The notes: generated by a model from the sequence alone, not told the origin. 64,000 nt of DNA from Lunularia cruciata (GCA_948567375.1 OX419755.1:22263001-22327000); one strand, 5' to 3'. Numbered from the stretch's first letter, positions 45,120-57,691 are shown. A program made the numbers and translations.

Positions 45120-46690
45120 CCACAAGAACTCAACAAATCCACTAATAGATACTTCAAGAAGAAGAAGAGATGGCACCACAAAAGGCCATAAATTTGAGGT
45201 CACAATCTTGTAGTTGGGACATCTATGCAACTTCAAAAATGTAGACCTAGGAAGAACAATGGAGAAGGGCAGATCAAGTTGAGGGTTATGATTAGGAAGC
45301 CTACCAATGATGACGAGCAAGCAAAATATGCTCTGCCAAAATGAGTGAATCTTTATTGAGAGGGAAGAAAGTAGCAATAGAGGACCATGAAATCTCAGTT
45401 CACATATTTGGAAGCAATGCCAATTCCAAGCAACAAGAGGAATTGGACATTATCAATTAGGGGGACGGTTTACCAAAGCCTCCTAGAAATCTAGTAGGAT
45501 CTTCAAAATCTACAAAGGGAAGTAGACTATTCTACCCTAAAAGAAGGGAGTAGCATCTTTGATCTGGTGCCATCCTTACATACTAGCACCACACATTTTG
45601 GTCTAGGGATGACCTTGCTGCCAATATCACCACAAAAATGGTTGTTTCTAATTCTTGAAGGCTTAACCTTGTTTCAAGAAATGTATAAGGAAGGGCAAAG
45701 CACTTCTCAAGAGGCCAATATATTGGTGAGGAGGCTATGAGAAGTAGAGCCCACAAAACATGATATGTTGGGAATCTCCTCCTTGATGAAAGACACATTG
45801 GTTTGTAACCTTGTAATCAAGGAAGACCTCACTCAATGGGAAGACAATCCCAACCAAGAATTGAAGTATGGTCTTTCCTCCATGTTATCCAAGTGGAGAT
45901 GTGGTCATCTAGCCCATAGTAAAATATATAAGAAATTGCGGGATGAGTAGGAATGGTGCCTACAAAAGACTCCCATAAGTTACATACAAGAAGCAAAGCT
46001 CCTATGAGCTAAGAAAGAGACCAAGTGGCAGTAGTAATTAGTTGTGGTTAGAAAAGAGTTGAGGGAAGCATTGACTCAAATTCAATCTCTTAGGACCAAC
46101 AAAATAACTATCAATTAGCAACTGGCCACCAAGCAACTTAAGACCCAAAGGTTAGAATGAAGAACTTTGCATCTTATGAGTTCAGATGACAAGCACCCAA
46201 GAAAAATCTAAGGTAGTAGAGAACAAGATATAGGAATTGATCACTACCTTCAAAAATTTCCATGAGGTAGAGGACTTAAGGTTGTCACAATTTTTACTAG
46301 AAGAAGAGATCACTACTATTGAGAAGGAGAAGAGCAGTTGGGAAGAGGCTAGAGAAGCTCTTGAGAGAAAACTAGCTTCTCTCTGATTAACCACCAACAA
46401 GCTGACCATTGAGAAGTCAATACTAAAAGGACCTTCTTTATTATAAGCAGAAGAAGAAGGAAGAGCAAGACCTTATGATACAAAAGCAAAAGTTGGAGCA
46501 AAGAGTGAGCCAACTGCTCTGATTTATCATTTGTAACAAGTTGAAGGCTCTCTTAGAGGAAGAAGACTCTAAGGCAAAAGAAGACAAGGAAAATAAGGAG
46601 GATGGCAAGACAAAAGGATCCATAAGAAGTGGACGTAAAAGAAGAGGTCTTGAAGATGACAAGGTTGGCCTATCAAGGAAGAAATCTTAG
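45120..46690 (+). pseudogene. Decayed ORF with coiled-coil end, unknown
   Basis: Protein-like plus-strand reading in shifting frames: KVAIEDHEISVHIFGSN near 45370, a moderately open frame at 45765-45950, then a charged segment near 46270-46390 with LLEEEITTIEKEKSSWEEAR and heptad-like spacing, followed by Lys/Glu-rich sequence to 46690. No known domain. Resembles in style the remnants at 3.4-5.2 kb (minus) and 54.8-56.7 kb. Could be an accessory ORF of a retrotransposon family. Confidence 0.35.
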
Positions 46691-48960
46691 CCCAATTTTG
46701 CAGGTGGAAGTTCTCCACCTCCAATTCATCAAGGCTTACAACTCCTAGTGATACTACATGGAGTAAGAAGAGAGCAGGCCCTAGTACACCTAAGAGAGGA
46801 ATTTCAAAGTCATCTAGGAGCCCAAGGAAGAAGTTTTAAGGTAGTCTATAGGAGTGGGAACTACAAGAAGAAATTATTCAATAGAGACGGTAGCCAAGAG
46901 ACAAGAAAGAGAGTCACAATTGCCACCAAACATAGTGGAACTAGTGAAACAATGGGCAAGAGTACAATTGTAATTACATCTGACTTCATGAGTGCTTCTT
47001 GGATATTGGGAGTTTTCAGAGCCCATGGAGATAGTGATAATTGCCTCTCAGATAGAGAACATCCAAGGACTAGAAAGCTATGCGTGGGAGATGATTGTAG
47101 TATAATTACTTGAAAGGGAGCCCACTTAACAACTAGAGATTTTGGGTCAAGACATGCAAGGTATTTACAAGTTCTAGGAATGGTTGAAATTGGCCACCTC
47201 CTTGAACCAATTGGGTCTAGTTACAATCTTATTGCATTCAAAGCCCTCCCACTATTCATGACCTTTAGTACACCAAGAATCATCAATGTAAATGAAGTAG
47301 AAGAAGGAACCAAGGCCTTGTTCCAAGAAGAAAAAGAAAAATCAGCTTGGCATCCATTCCTACCCTGATCAATCCTAACGCAAGATATGTAGAAGGAAGT
47401 GTTGTGGCCTTCTCCAAATTACAATTGGAAGTGTTGTTGTTCACATTGGTGAAGCAGATTTACCAATTTGATCTTGCCCTACTCATTTTGGAGCAATGAT
47501 CAATCAACATGTAAACTTATGAACCAAGCTCAATATGGAGCAATTTTCCATACTTTGATTGCATGGGATTGAATTTTAGTTTAATAGCAAGTGTATAATA
47601 GCAAAGGCCAATCTATAGGGAGACATCCAATTGGAGCACTCTTATGAGTTGACTAATGTAGCTATCTATTCCTATAGCTCACCTTGAGGTATAGGACATA
47701 AAATTTGAAGTTGATTAATCAAGAGTTGGCAATAAAATCCCAATTGTGATACACAAGGGAAAGCATCAAGGTACTTTGAGTAGCCAACAAGGACATCAAT
47801 AAGATCCACACGGATCCTTTTAATCAACTACAAGTTGCATACAATGCTACCATGAGTACCAATCTAGATGCATGAAAGGTGTACATTACCCCAATCACGT
47901 ATGAGCTTAGAGTAGCTTTAGATCATTTTGAGGAGAAAACACAGACTATTTTTAACCATTCTATTGAGAAGGCCTTGGCAATGTTAAAAAGTGAGTCAAG
48001 TTGTTTAGATATAATACATTTAAGTATAAGGCTTGAGTACATGCATGATTAAGTGCCACAACAAGGGATACAACTTGGACATCAACTAGGATGAGATTGA
48101 CTCTAAGGACTCTAATAGAGAAAGTTCCATTGGGTATATGCATGAGGAAAAGAAGCCTATAGTATTCCACATCATATTGATTGGATTGGGAAATTTGGGT
48201 AAAGGATCCTTAAATTCCTATAACTATGCATGATGATTTCCATTATGTACTTAGATACAATAAAATCCCCCTATAATTGTCTTTCAAACTCACTTCCAGT
48301 GAGGAGTTTTTCAATTTAGCAATTAAATGTCATAGCTAGGATTAAAGTCTTGAATAGAGTTCAAGTTCCTGGCATGGAATTGGAATTTTAGTTTCCAAGC
48401 ATTAGGGCAGATATAGCTGCCAGTAATTGTGAGGAAGGCCCCAAAGTTATGGGGAAGAGAGGAAATCTGGCTTGATAGACTGAGTTGGATTGGAGGTTAG
48501 TATTGGGGAAGGAAGTAGGAGAGGCAATTGGGCTCACCTTCTATAGGAAGTGTGACGCTGTAGAAGAGATTGCGGAAATCTGAAATTTGTTCTTCACTTT
48601 GCAGACCAACAATGGCTACAAAGCGGAGTCTTATTGGGACTTGATTAAGCAAAGCATTGTGGAGGCACTCATGGTCATGTTCAAGCCTGAATACCAATGG
48701 ATACTTTATTGTGTTGGTTGTCATTGAGCACTCTATGCCCCATAAATAACATCACTATGGTAGCAAAGATGGAGAGGACAAGACTTCTTGCACCTTTGGA
48801 CTCCATTCCTATAGAGTTGAAGGAGAGGCTTAAGAAGAGGTTGGATTTATGAGTACCTTGGTCAAAACAAGTCCACTATCTAACCTATGTGAAGAAAACC
48901 TCATGCTTGGCTCTACATAGAAAGTTGCTTAGTAGGAGTTCAAGAGACTATGCAAATGCT
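46691..48960 (+). other. Protein-like remnants without assignment
   Basis: Short open frames at 46748-47113, 47180-47368 and 48889-49173 (the last overlapping the minus-strand element end) have reasonable codon-like composition, but no motif I can name. The stretch KRLDLxVPWSKQVHYLTYVK-like near 48840-48890 runs into the 48889 frame, so this may be one decayed gene. Nothing firm. Confidence 0.3.
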
Positions 48961-49014
48961 AAAAGATTTTTGGCAACAATGATATGCAACCCAAGATCTG
49001 ATACTTTTCTAAAT

Positions 49015-50920
49015 GATAGTCAATTGTATGGTCCTAGTCCAAGTCTATCCTTCTTTGGAACAAATAGTACCGGTGCTCTCCAAGGAGAGGTACTATGTCA
49101 TATGAAGTCCTTCTCCAAAAACTTTGTAAGTGTTGTTTGCAACTCCTTCAACTCCTTTGGTGAGAGCAAATAGATTGGTCTACTCATTTGAGTACTCCCT
49201 AACAATAACTCAATCTTGAAGGGCATACTACAATTGGGGGGTAATCCCTTTGGCAAATCATCTGAAAACACGCCCGCAAACTCCTGAACTATCTGATCAA
49301 CCATTGCTCAATGAGGCTCTTGGGCCTCCTCAGATTGTCCTTGTGCAATTGGCTTGATCCACACCGCAAAAACAAATTTATCTTCCTCCAAAGCTTGCTT
49401 TATGGCTGCTTCACTAACAAATTTCCCATCTAAGGACTCATCTCTCTTCAAAGCTTGCTCCATGGCTACCTTCCTGGCAAACTTCTCCTCTTGGGACTCA
49501 TCTCCCTTCAAGGCTTGCTCTATGGCTACCTTCTCAACAAACTTCCCATCCAAAGACTGACTATTTTTAGGTGTCTTACTTAGAGGTGCCAGACAACCTA
49601 ATCAGAAATTCCTACCTGGGTGTTATACATGAATTTGTCGTCAAGTCCAATCAAATTGAACCTTATGATGTTCAAGCCAAGGTAGTCCTAGAATGACATC
49701 ATGGTGTAGAGGTGCCACCACAGACCTCATACACTCTAAATACTTCTTCCCAATCTTGAAGGTAATAGGATGCAAGGTACGGAATGCAAAACACTTTCTA
49801 CCATCCACTATCATCAATCTACTTCTAGTTATTGGCTTGATAGGAATACCCAATTCCTTTGCTACTTGCATAGACATGCAATACTCTGAACTTCCAAATC
49901 AACCAAAATCCTACAACCCCGATTAAATATCATACCTTGCAAGTGAAACAAACTTGTATAGGTCAAGCCTTCAATCTCATTGGAACTAATCAAGCTCCCA
50001 ATAGGTGGCTTGAAATCTCCTATTAAGATTCCTTGTTTCCCTCATCATTGTGCTCCACAAATTCCATCTAGGTGACTTGTTGAGATTGCCCATTCTTGAG
50101 TGGACATTCAACAATGCAATGTCCCAATTGGCGACAATAAAAACAGCCACCATTTTGTTGTAGTTTTTCTCTATTTGTAGTACCAAGTGTCTCCATTGAA
50201 TTGCATCAATCTCCATTGGTACCAGCTCTTCCACCCATGTGTAGTGTATTGGTAGGTTTTGTGGAGGTCAAGGTCAAGACCAAGTTGTTGCAACCAAGGA
50301 ATCAAATTGTTCGGCCAACCACATGGCTTCCTCCAAGTGTTGTGGCTCTTGCATGGTTACCTCTAATTTGGTTTTAAACTTCAAGTCCCTCATAAATTGA
50401 TCTAGAGCTTCACCTTCCAATATATATGGAATTTGCATGATGGTGTTTTGGAATTGTGTAATATAACTTCTTACAAAGCCAATCTATTTCAACTCCACCA
50501 ACCTATCTTATGCAACTTGTGTGGCACTTACAGCTTTGAATCAACTTATTATTGCACTCTTGAAATCTGACACATCAAGATTGGTGTAATAATTTATTGT
50601 TTAGCTTGGTCCACTCAGAATCTCCACCATACCTTTGGTACTCCACCCAATTGGCTAGAAGCTAAGAGAAACTATTTTTTCTCGTCTTGAAGCTTCAAAA
50701 TAATGTTCATAATCAAACACAAAATTCTCCATTGCACTTGGGAGATTCTTGCCTTCAAATACCTTGGGTTTAGGGAGTTGGATTTGATCTTCTCTTTCTT
50801 GAATTAGTACCCTTTCTATGTGCTCCTATCATCAATGATCTCGTTCATCCAACAATAGAGTAAGGTGTTCAATTTGTTGCTGCATAGCAATGATAATCTT
50901 GGGCATTGCTGCCATGGTTA
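49015..50920 (-). pseudogene. Minus-strand Ty3/gypsy gag-PR-RT fragment
   Basis: The minus strand starts at an ATG near 50917 (MAAMPKIIIAMQQQIEHLTL, then a capsid block with PKVFEGKNLPSAMENFVFDY). It has a perfect CCHC knuckle CFYCRQLGHCIVEC at 50145-50104. A protease-type block DVILGLPWLEHHKV (about 49690-49650) follows. The RT N-terminus VFSDDLPKGLPPNCSMPFKI, then PIYLLSPKELKELQ, ends EKDFI near 49098, with PVLFVPKKD just beyond. The element stops abruptly near 49015; the rest of RT, RH and IN are absent. Stops and frameshifts are present. Its LTR and PBS lie upstream at 51.17-51.61 kb. A tandem repeat expands the PR-RT linker. Confidence 0.75.
49375..49560 (-). repeat. In-frame 60-bp tandem repeat in the PR-RT linker
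   Basis: About three copies of a 60-bp unit encode on the minus strand a 20-residue repeat: GKFVEKVAIEQALKGDESQE, then EKFARKVAMEQALKRDESLD, then GKFVSEAAIKQALEED. The unit length is a multiple of three and the frame stays open, in an otherwise decayed element. Confidence 0.8.
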
Positions 50921-51170
50921 CTACTCTATAAGGCCACCCTAATCTATTTAATTTATTAACACATAGAAGCAACACAACCACTATTCTCCATAAGTTAGAA
51001 CTAGAAGTACCAAGGGTTCCTCAAAAATGGTGATCATATGCAAAAAATCTTGTGTAAAGTGTGAGGTGATGAATTGTATGAAAATGATTTTTGGGTAGTA
51101 CTAGGACATAAAAATTCCAATGGTTTGGTGGAAGTGGATTTGGTGGTCCATAAATTCCACCTATCCCATT

Positions 51171-51185
51171 TCTACTCTGATATCA
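51171..51185 (-). other. Primer binding site, initiator tRNA-Met type
   Basis: Minus strand TGATATCAGAGTAGA differs from the canonical TGGTATCAGAG start at one of eleven positions and sits one base inside the LTR end at 51187. It is oriented toward the minus-strand gag. Confidence 0.75.
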
Positions 51186-51289
51186 ATGTAAAAGATCAAG
51201 ACCGAGATGAGAAATAAGAGAATGGAAGCTCACATTGGGACACTTGAATGAGGAAAACTCCAGATGCATAGCATGAGCTTCGGCTCTTG

Positions 51290-51297
51290 TATTTATA
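51290..51297 (-). promoter_or_regulatory. TATA box of the heat-shock-element LTR
   Basis: Minus-strand TATAAATA in CCCTATAAATACAAG, downstream (in element orientation) of the heat-shock-element cluster and about 100 bp before the LTR end, a normal place for an LTR promoter. Confidence 0.65.
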
Positions 51298-51378
51298 GGG
51301 ATCATACAAGGCTCTTGAGAAGCTTTCTCAAAAAGTTTCCTTGAGCCGCTTTCTTGGAGTGCAAGCCGTGTTAATTGA

Positions 51379-51547
51379 GAAGCTTCTCAAGAAGCTCCTT
51401 TCTAGAAGTCGCTTACTTTACATGCAAGCTAAACTAGTTGTAAGCTTCTAGAAGCATCCTTCTAGAAGCTACCTACTTGGAGTGCAAGCTAAGCTAGCCA
51501 AGAAGCTTCCCAAGGAACTTCTTGGATACTTCTAGAATATTCTAGAA
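51379..51547 (-). promoter_or_regulatory. Cluster of heat-shock elements in the LTR
   Basis: At 51530-51547 TTCTAGAATATTCTAGAA is a perfect four-unit alternating GAA/TTC element with 2-bp spacers. Two-unit sites follow at 51502-51509 (GAAGCTTC), 51460-51467 and 51446-51453 (TTCTAGAA), 51400-51407 (TTCTAGAA) and 51379-51386 (GAAGCTTC). Heat-shock factor trimers bind nGAAnnTTCnnGAAn arrays. All lie upstream of the TATA box in element orientation, as in the heat-activated Arabidopsis element ONSEN. Confidence 0.75.
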
Positions 51548-51612
51548 TAATTTGTCTTATTTGCTACTTCGTTAGCCCTACTAACTTTGTCATTAAACTC
51601 CATATCGTTACA

Positions 51613-51624
51613 TACTCCCCCACT
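51613..51624 (-). other. Polypurine-like tract abutting the LTR
   Basis: Minus strand AGTGGGGGAGTA directly precedes TGTAACG, the LTR start. A polypurine tract normally precedes a 3' LTR, whereas the other side of this same LTR has a PBS, which normally follows a 5' LTR. Confidence 0.55.
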
Positions 51625-54600
51625 GCTAGTTGGTGATATCCTCATCATCAATGTAGCTTTGAATCATAGATAGCCAATCTCCATCTTGTTACACAAGAGC
51701 TATAAGGCTCTTGTAATTTCCAAAATTGATATATGTCTTCATTATGAATGCTTTACAAGTAAAATTAATTTCTTGAAGTATGGAGATAGGAAAAAAGTAA
51801 GCATTTATGGAAAAGAAGTAAAAAGTTAAGAGTACTTGTTTTGCATAAAATTTAGAAGATAAGGAATGATATAGAGACTATTATATATGATTAAGCTTAC
51901 AAATAAATTGGTTATAAGAATATATGTGGAGTCTAAAGAAAGGATACTATCCTCAAATTGGAATAATAAGTAGTTAAGCACTCAAAATGACCCAAAGTTT
52001 ATTCCCTCAAAATCTCATGGTGATCTCACAACTAGATAGGTAGGAAATAACAAGACTTGGTTATAATAGCTCATGTTTACTTAGAATTGGCCATGGATGT
52101 CTTATTGTAGACAATAGCTCACCAACTTTGACAATTGAGATAGGTTTCCTTATGAAACTTTATCTAGATAAAAAGGATACACCTTTGTGTAGTCTATATA
52201 TTATGCATAGAGAGATCTGAAATTGTAGAAGATGGGACTCTAGATCAAATATTTGTTTGGGTAATATGAATACAACAAAACAACACAAGCAATAGAACTT
52301 ACATAGTTGGTTTGCTACATTGAGTTGTGATTGGGTATTTAAATAGCAACTTCTTTATATTATCTCTATCCTAGAGAACTAGGACAAGGAATTCTAACAA
52401 AGTACTTTAGTCATACTCTATGTATTCAAATGAATCATTCAAGGCTTTGAAAGGTACCATGTGTGATCAATCCTCCTTTTAAGGTCTATAAGATACAAAA
52501 CAATGAGACATATCAATAACCTAGAACTTAAATAGGTTGGCTATCATGTGAAGTTATGTATGGCAACTTGGATAATAACCTTGATTTCTTGTCTACTTCT
52601 TGGCAAACTTAGCCGAGGGATTGCTTACAAAAGATGTTTAATTTTCCTTCAAAATTCTATTTGAAGGACCTATTAAGGCTTTGGGCCCTTAAACCCACAA
52701 AGCATATAAATATGCAAAAATCTACATTGGAGAGAATTCAAAGCCCATATCACTCAATATTCTCTTTCTCAATTACTACAAATTACAACCTTAGCCCACA
52801 AAGCAAGTAGCTATTATATGTACACAAATGGTTACTTTAGCAATTGGAAACCAGATTGTGTCCATAAGCAATCAAGATGCAGCTAAAAAACTCAAGTAAG
52901 GAAGCATAAAATATTACCAAAAATGTGTGTGATATTCTAGAAAGAGTCAATATTGCACAACTTTGATTAGATTTGTACAACCTTGAGCAAGAGAGTGCTT
53001 TGCCATGGCAACTCCAGCTTGGCTACAAGATATTTAATCTTGTGGCTACAAGAGCATCCTACTCTTAAACCATCAAAAGCCCAAAGAACACATTGTCCTT
53101 TCTATAGCATTGACAATGCTTCTAGGAATGCAATTAATGATACACTCATCTCAAATTCTCATTTTTTTATAAAACCTGACAGGGGTATTTTTATCAATAC
53201 ACCTCTAGTGAAGATAACATAACTAGCTTGCAACATATAAATACTAAGTATATATAACTTGATTAAGCAAGAAACATCCATAAGTATTGAAGTAAGGTTA
53301 CCTATATACAAAGTATGGAGTTAGTACTTATGTGTATCTAGACACAAGTTAGAGCAATCAATTGGTCTAAGTGCACTCATCCTACCACCTAGAGTGCAAG
53401 TTAGCACTTAGTCAAACCCAATCCTCAATTGATTAATTATTACTTAAACTTAACCTTATCCAATATAATTAGCCAAATGGCTCTAATTTATCTAGGGCTG
53501 ATTACAATTTGAAAAATCTTTCTAATTTAGATTGAGCCCCTATTTTCATTTCCTTTTTTTGTTTTTCTTCATGTAAATAGTCCAATTTAGGTATCAAGAA
53601 GTTCCAATTATAGGAAGTACTATTTCTCTTGTAGTCATAACTCCATGATGTGGAGGTAGGAGGTAGTGGTGCTTAAAAAAATGGGCTCCCATGGCCACCC
53701 AAAAAGAATAGGACTGGATTCATTTTGTAGTCTGACCTATTTTTTTCTATTCCATAAGGCTTACAAAGGGGCTTCCCCAACAAAACAATAGACTCCACTA
53801 TGAGGAAATCCCAACTTTACAAGATTCTATAGAACATGAGGGTAGCAATGGCTTGTCAACAGATATGAAACTCTTCCAATTTTTGCTACTATCACAAAAA
53901 GATGAGTGCATTGCCAAAGAACCATTGGTGACCATTTTGCACTCGGTCTCACACATGTGATGGACAATCATGACTTTTCACCAAAGAAGGATAGATCCAA
54001 CCCGTTGGGGCTATAAAAAATCCAACTCCATCTTGCAAGGCAAACCTTTCTTCAGTTTCATTTTTCATTTTTCACTTTTCTTTTCTACTTCTTGCATTTC
54101 TCTCTTCTTTCTTGTGATTGCCATTCTTTTGACATCATGCAAGTAATTTATAGCATAGACTGCAAAATTTTGTCAACATTTTTAGGAGGTCAAGATGTTA
54201 AATTGTAAAATGGAGTGAGAATTACACTATTGCACAAAATTGAATATTTAGTCATGATGGGACAGACTCCCAAGAGGGGAATCAAAGTGAAAAGAGACAA
54301 GATGGTGGAAATCTTGAGCAAACCTCTTGAGGCTTCCGAGTGGGGATTATACTATTGAATTAACTACATCAAGAAAAGGAAGATGGAATTCTTGTTGTGG
54401 GATTGGGATCCCTTGCGGATGGGGCCATGTTGTAGGAAATTTATAATAATACCAAGAATTTAAGTAGGAAGTAATTACAAGTATGTCCCATGATGTGGAT
54501 GGAGGATCACTAGCAATGGATGTTAAGTACGTATTGCTTTCTATTTCAAGACATTCATATTAATAGCCTGTATGGTCATTCCAAAAAATGACTAAAGTAG

Positions 54601-54779
54601 AGAATTGATGACTTGATCATTGAAAGGAAATCCAAAAATAGGTATAAGATCAAAGATATGAGAGACCTTGTTTAACACACAATCACCAAATGATAATTTG
54701 TTGTTTTGTTTGAAACAAACAAATTATATAAATCAAAACCAAGCTATGCTTCTTCTAGTTTGTACATGAGTAGAAGAAG
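51625..54779. other. AT-rich stretch without recognised genes
   Basis: If 51187-51612 is also a 3' LTR, then the minus strand here should be the 3' part of another copy of that element, but no integrase or RNase H motif can be read. The frame at 52983-53222 shows no domain. A pyrimidine-rich tract occurs near 54040-54130. Confidence 0.45.
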
Positions 54780-56680
54780 ATAGCTTGGTTTGTACACAAG
54801 TGAGTCATAAAGCTAATGGAGGACATGATAGAAGGTTCTACCACTATTGTGAGCCCTCCATTTTTCACTTCTACATTTGCATAAACCTTTTGATAGACAA
54901 GGAGAAGGAGAGTTCTTATCCCACTTGCATCATCCAACTTACTTTAGTAAAGATCCCAACTTGCCAAAGGAGATCGCTAAATATCACAAGGCAAACAAAG
55001 TATATGTTGGAACTAGGAAGTTTGTGCAAGCGGAGATGTTATGATTTGACAAAAGACTTAGGTGGCCTATGCAAAAGTTCAAGCTTCCAAGAAACAAAAA
55101 CAACCTCAAGAGCTAGAATCTTCATCAAAGGATAGACGGAGTAAAACCGCATCATATAAGTCAACTGGGGAGAGATGTCTATCACAAGGATAGGGGGTGG
55201 CTAACAAAAAAGTTCTCAAAGCTGCTCAAGAGTATGAAATCAAGGAGTGAGGAGTCCTTCATGTGAATTTCATATTCCATAGTGAACAAAGGAGAAGAAG
55301 GACCAAACAACAAGGCATAATCATTGCTCTTTCTTAACAAACATGAAATGCTTTCAATAGCCAAGGGGAAGAAGCCAATTGTAGAATCCATCCTCCCAAC
55401 TATAGCTCCATTCTTTGCTTTGGTCCCTAACAAGGGAGAAGGTTTATGCTATGAAGCAAAATGGAAGTTGAAAAAAACTTTCCCAATGGCAAATGTTGTC
55501 AAGGGCAATAGCAACAATGAGGTGGAAGGACATCACACCAAAGTCCAACAAAGTAGCAAGACAAACACTATTGTCTCCAAGATGTGAAGGAAAAAATAGA
55601 GATGATGTCATTGCCAACGCAATATTCCCAACTAACAACAAAAAGGTAGGCAAGAACAAGGAAGTTGACCTGGCTCACAAAGTAAAGGAGATGACTATTT
55701 TGAGCCACAACAAGAACCCCATGCCCAAAAAAATAAGGCCCTGCAAAGATAATTAGGCAAGGGTAGCAATTCCTTGCCTTGGCTAATGGTGGCCTATACC
55801 ATTCATACCGTGATTCCAGTAATGGAAGCACTGGAAGTACTTCTGCCAATATAGTAGAAGTTGGATCCAAAGATAAAGGAACTAATGGCCTTCATCTGCT
55901 ACTTACATTACCTGGTCCAACCAAGACAAACGATAAGGAAAAGGAAAGTGGAGAGTGCCTAGAGGAGTTCCAAAGGGAGAACTAAAATGGCAAGAGAGTA
56001 TGAAAAGCTGATCCAAGGCTTAAAGAAAGAGGTTGAAAAAAATAGCTTATAGGTCTTTCAGCAACAAACTTACCACAAGGATGAGATACAAAATTAGGAA
56101 GATGAACTCATAGTGCTACAAAGTGAGTTAGAAATGGCCCAAGTAGAGGCAAAGGCAATGGAGACCAAATACAACAACCTAAAGCAGCTAACTGACCTCT
56201 ACATCTCCAACCTATCTACCAACCTCAAACAATAACAATAGAAGGTTTTGGAGCAAGGGAAGTGGAATTGTAAGGAGATGACCAATGAATTGAGTGCCAA
56301 ACAAACCAAGTTGAAGAAAAAATTATCAGGAGTGCTCACAACTATTGGTCATATGACAACCCAAATACTTAGCCAATTGGAGCGCATGGCCAACAACACC
56401 TCCCAACAGATAAAGGTGAAGGATTTTTGCACTCAAATTGAAGCACTAAAGAGGAAGACATACTCAAATGAGCAACTCAAAGTGTTGTCTACAAAACTCC
56501 ATAGCCACACTAATGCTAAGTTTCAGGAGACTCATACTAGCTTTGAACAAATCATCAAAGGTTATTGAAAAAAACTCTTGGACCTTGCTCACATCCGCAA
56601 GGAGGCTGAGAGTTTGGCCCATGTACCTGCCCCTCTTGCTAAGGAATAGCTATTGGAGGTTTGTCTTACAAAGATAATCA
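54780..56680 (+). pseudogene. Decayed ORF ending in a long coiled coil, unknown
   Basis: Several frames read as protein: 54785-55135, 55324-55587, 55493-55756 and 55779-55985, then a Lys/Glu/Gln-rich coiled coil from about 55990 to 56660 (EYEKLIQGLKKEVEKN, then ELEMAQVEAKAMETKYNNLK, then the 106-codon frame 56248-56568). Heptad-like spacing of Leu/Ile is clear. Stops are frequent. No catalytic or DNA-binding domain is recognised. Similar in style to the 45.1-46.7 kb remnant. Transposon accessory gene or a degraded host pseudogene are both possible. Confidence 0.4.
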
Positions 56681-57149
56681 TGGTCATTTTTTTGGTCTAA
56701 AAATGAGACATTATTTTTTACATACTATTAGCATCTTCATTTTTGTAACCTTAGGAATTTTGTAGATGTACATAAGTTTTACATAGGTACTCAGGCTAAA
56801 TTGATATGTAATATTATTCTATTAGATGTAGATGACCCCTAACTGAGTTGCTTACAACCATGGTTATCTACCATTAGGTTTAGGGTTAAGATAAGATATG
56901 ATCAAGATTAAATGGTTTAGATGTACTTGGAAATTTTTATCCATTGTAGCCTTTGGATATTTCCATGTCCAAGTATGAAATGTATGAAAAAACTTAGGCC
57001 TGATGTTCGCGAGGTCTATTTGGTGCATTCTTATTTGCAAGTAAATACAGATTTTATAACATCAAGACACATGAGTTGGTGTATGTGTATTAGTCTACCC
57101 TTTGTATGAATGATTGCATGCTAAATAAATTTAGGAGTGAGCTTTGGGG

Positions 57150-57176
57150 GCTGAGTGGGCTGAGCGAGCTGAGCGG
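57150..57176 (+). repeat. 9-bp GC-rich tandem repeat
   Basis: GCTGAGTGG, GCTGAGCGA, GCTGAGCGG in series. Unusually GC- and CpG-rich for this window. Confidence 0.75.
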
Positions 57177-57652
57177 GCGGAGCCATTGGAACAAGCACAA
57201 ATCTTGTTGCACAAACCCAAGCATTGGAGTACAATGATGCATTTATGTAGAACAAGAGTGTAGCTCCCTAGTAGTTTGGCCAAAGTTAGGAATAATACAG
57301 AAATAAGCTGCATGTCCTTGGCATCTTGTCAAGTAACACTCTTGGATAAGATTGAGTAGCACAATCATTTTTGACTTGTCACCTTGTGCTTTTTGGGAGG
57401 GGTAGAACATGGTAATATGGTTGTAGTCTTTAGAGTGATGTAAATACTAAGATCTCCTCCACTTGGTTTAGTTCACAAAGTTATCATACTTCCTTTTTGC
57501 AATTTGGTAGTGGGTTGCATTTTGTATGATTGTGGTAAGCAAACTATACAAATCACAGCTCCTAAAAACCTCACCTTGATAGTTTGATGCTTAGATGGAC
57601 AATCAATGGAAAGAAAGGCTCTAGAGCAAAGTGAACTTTCTTCTAAATGAAC

Positions 57653-57691
57653 CCACCTTCTTAGGAATCCCTTGGATTCCTAAGAAGGTGG
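57653..57691. repeat. Perfect 18-bp inverted repeat
   Basis: CCACCTTCTTAGGAATCC (57653-57670) and its exact complement (57674-57691) around three bases. A second hairpin follows directly: TATGTGCTAAA (57699-57709) and its complement (57717-57727). Confidence 0.9.

Larger units (their letters stand above)
51187..51612 (-). repeat. LTR of the minus-strand gypsy (426 bp)
   Basis: On the minus strand it starts TGTAACGATATGG (51612) and ends TTTTACA (51187), with TGTAA..TTACA inverted ends. It contains clustered heat-shock elements and a TATA box. It is bounded by a polypurine-like AGTGGGGGAGTA on the upstream side (51624-51613) and the PBS on the downstream side. A second LTR for this element was not seen. 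Confidence 0.75.
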
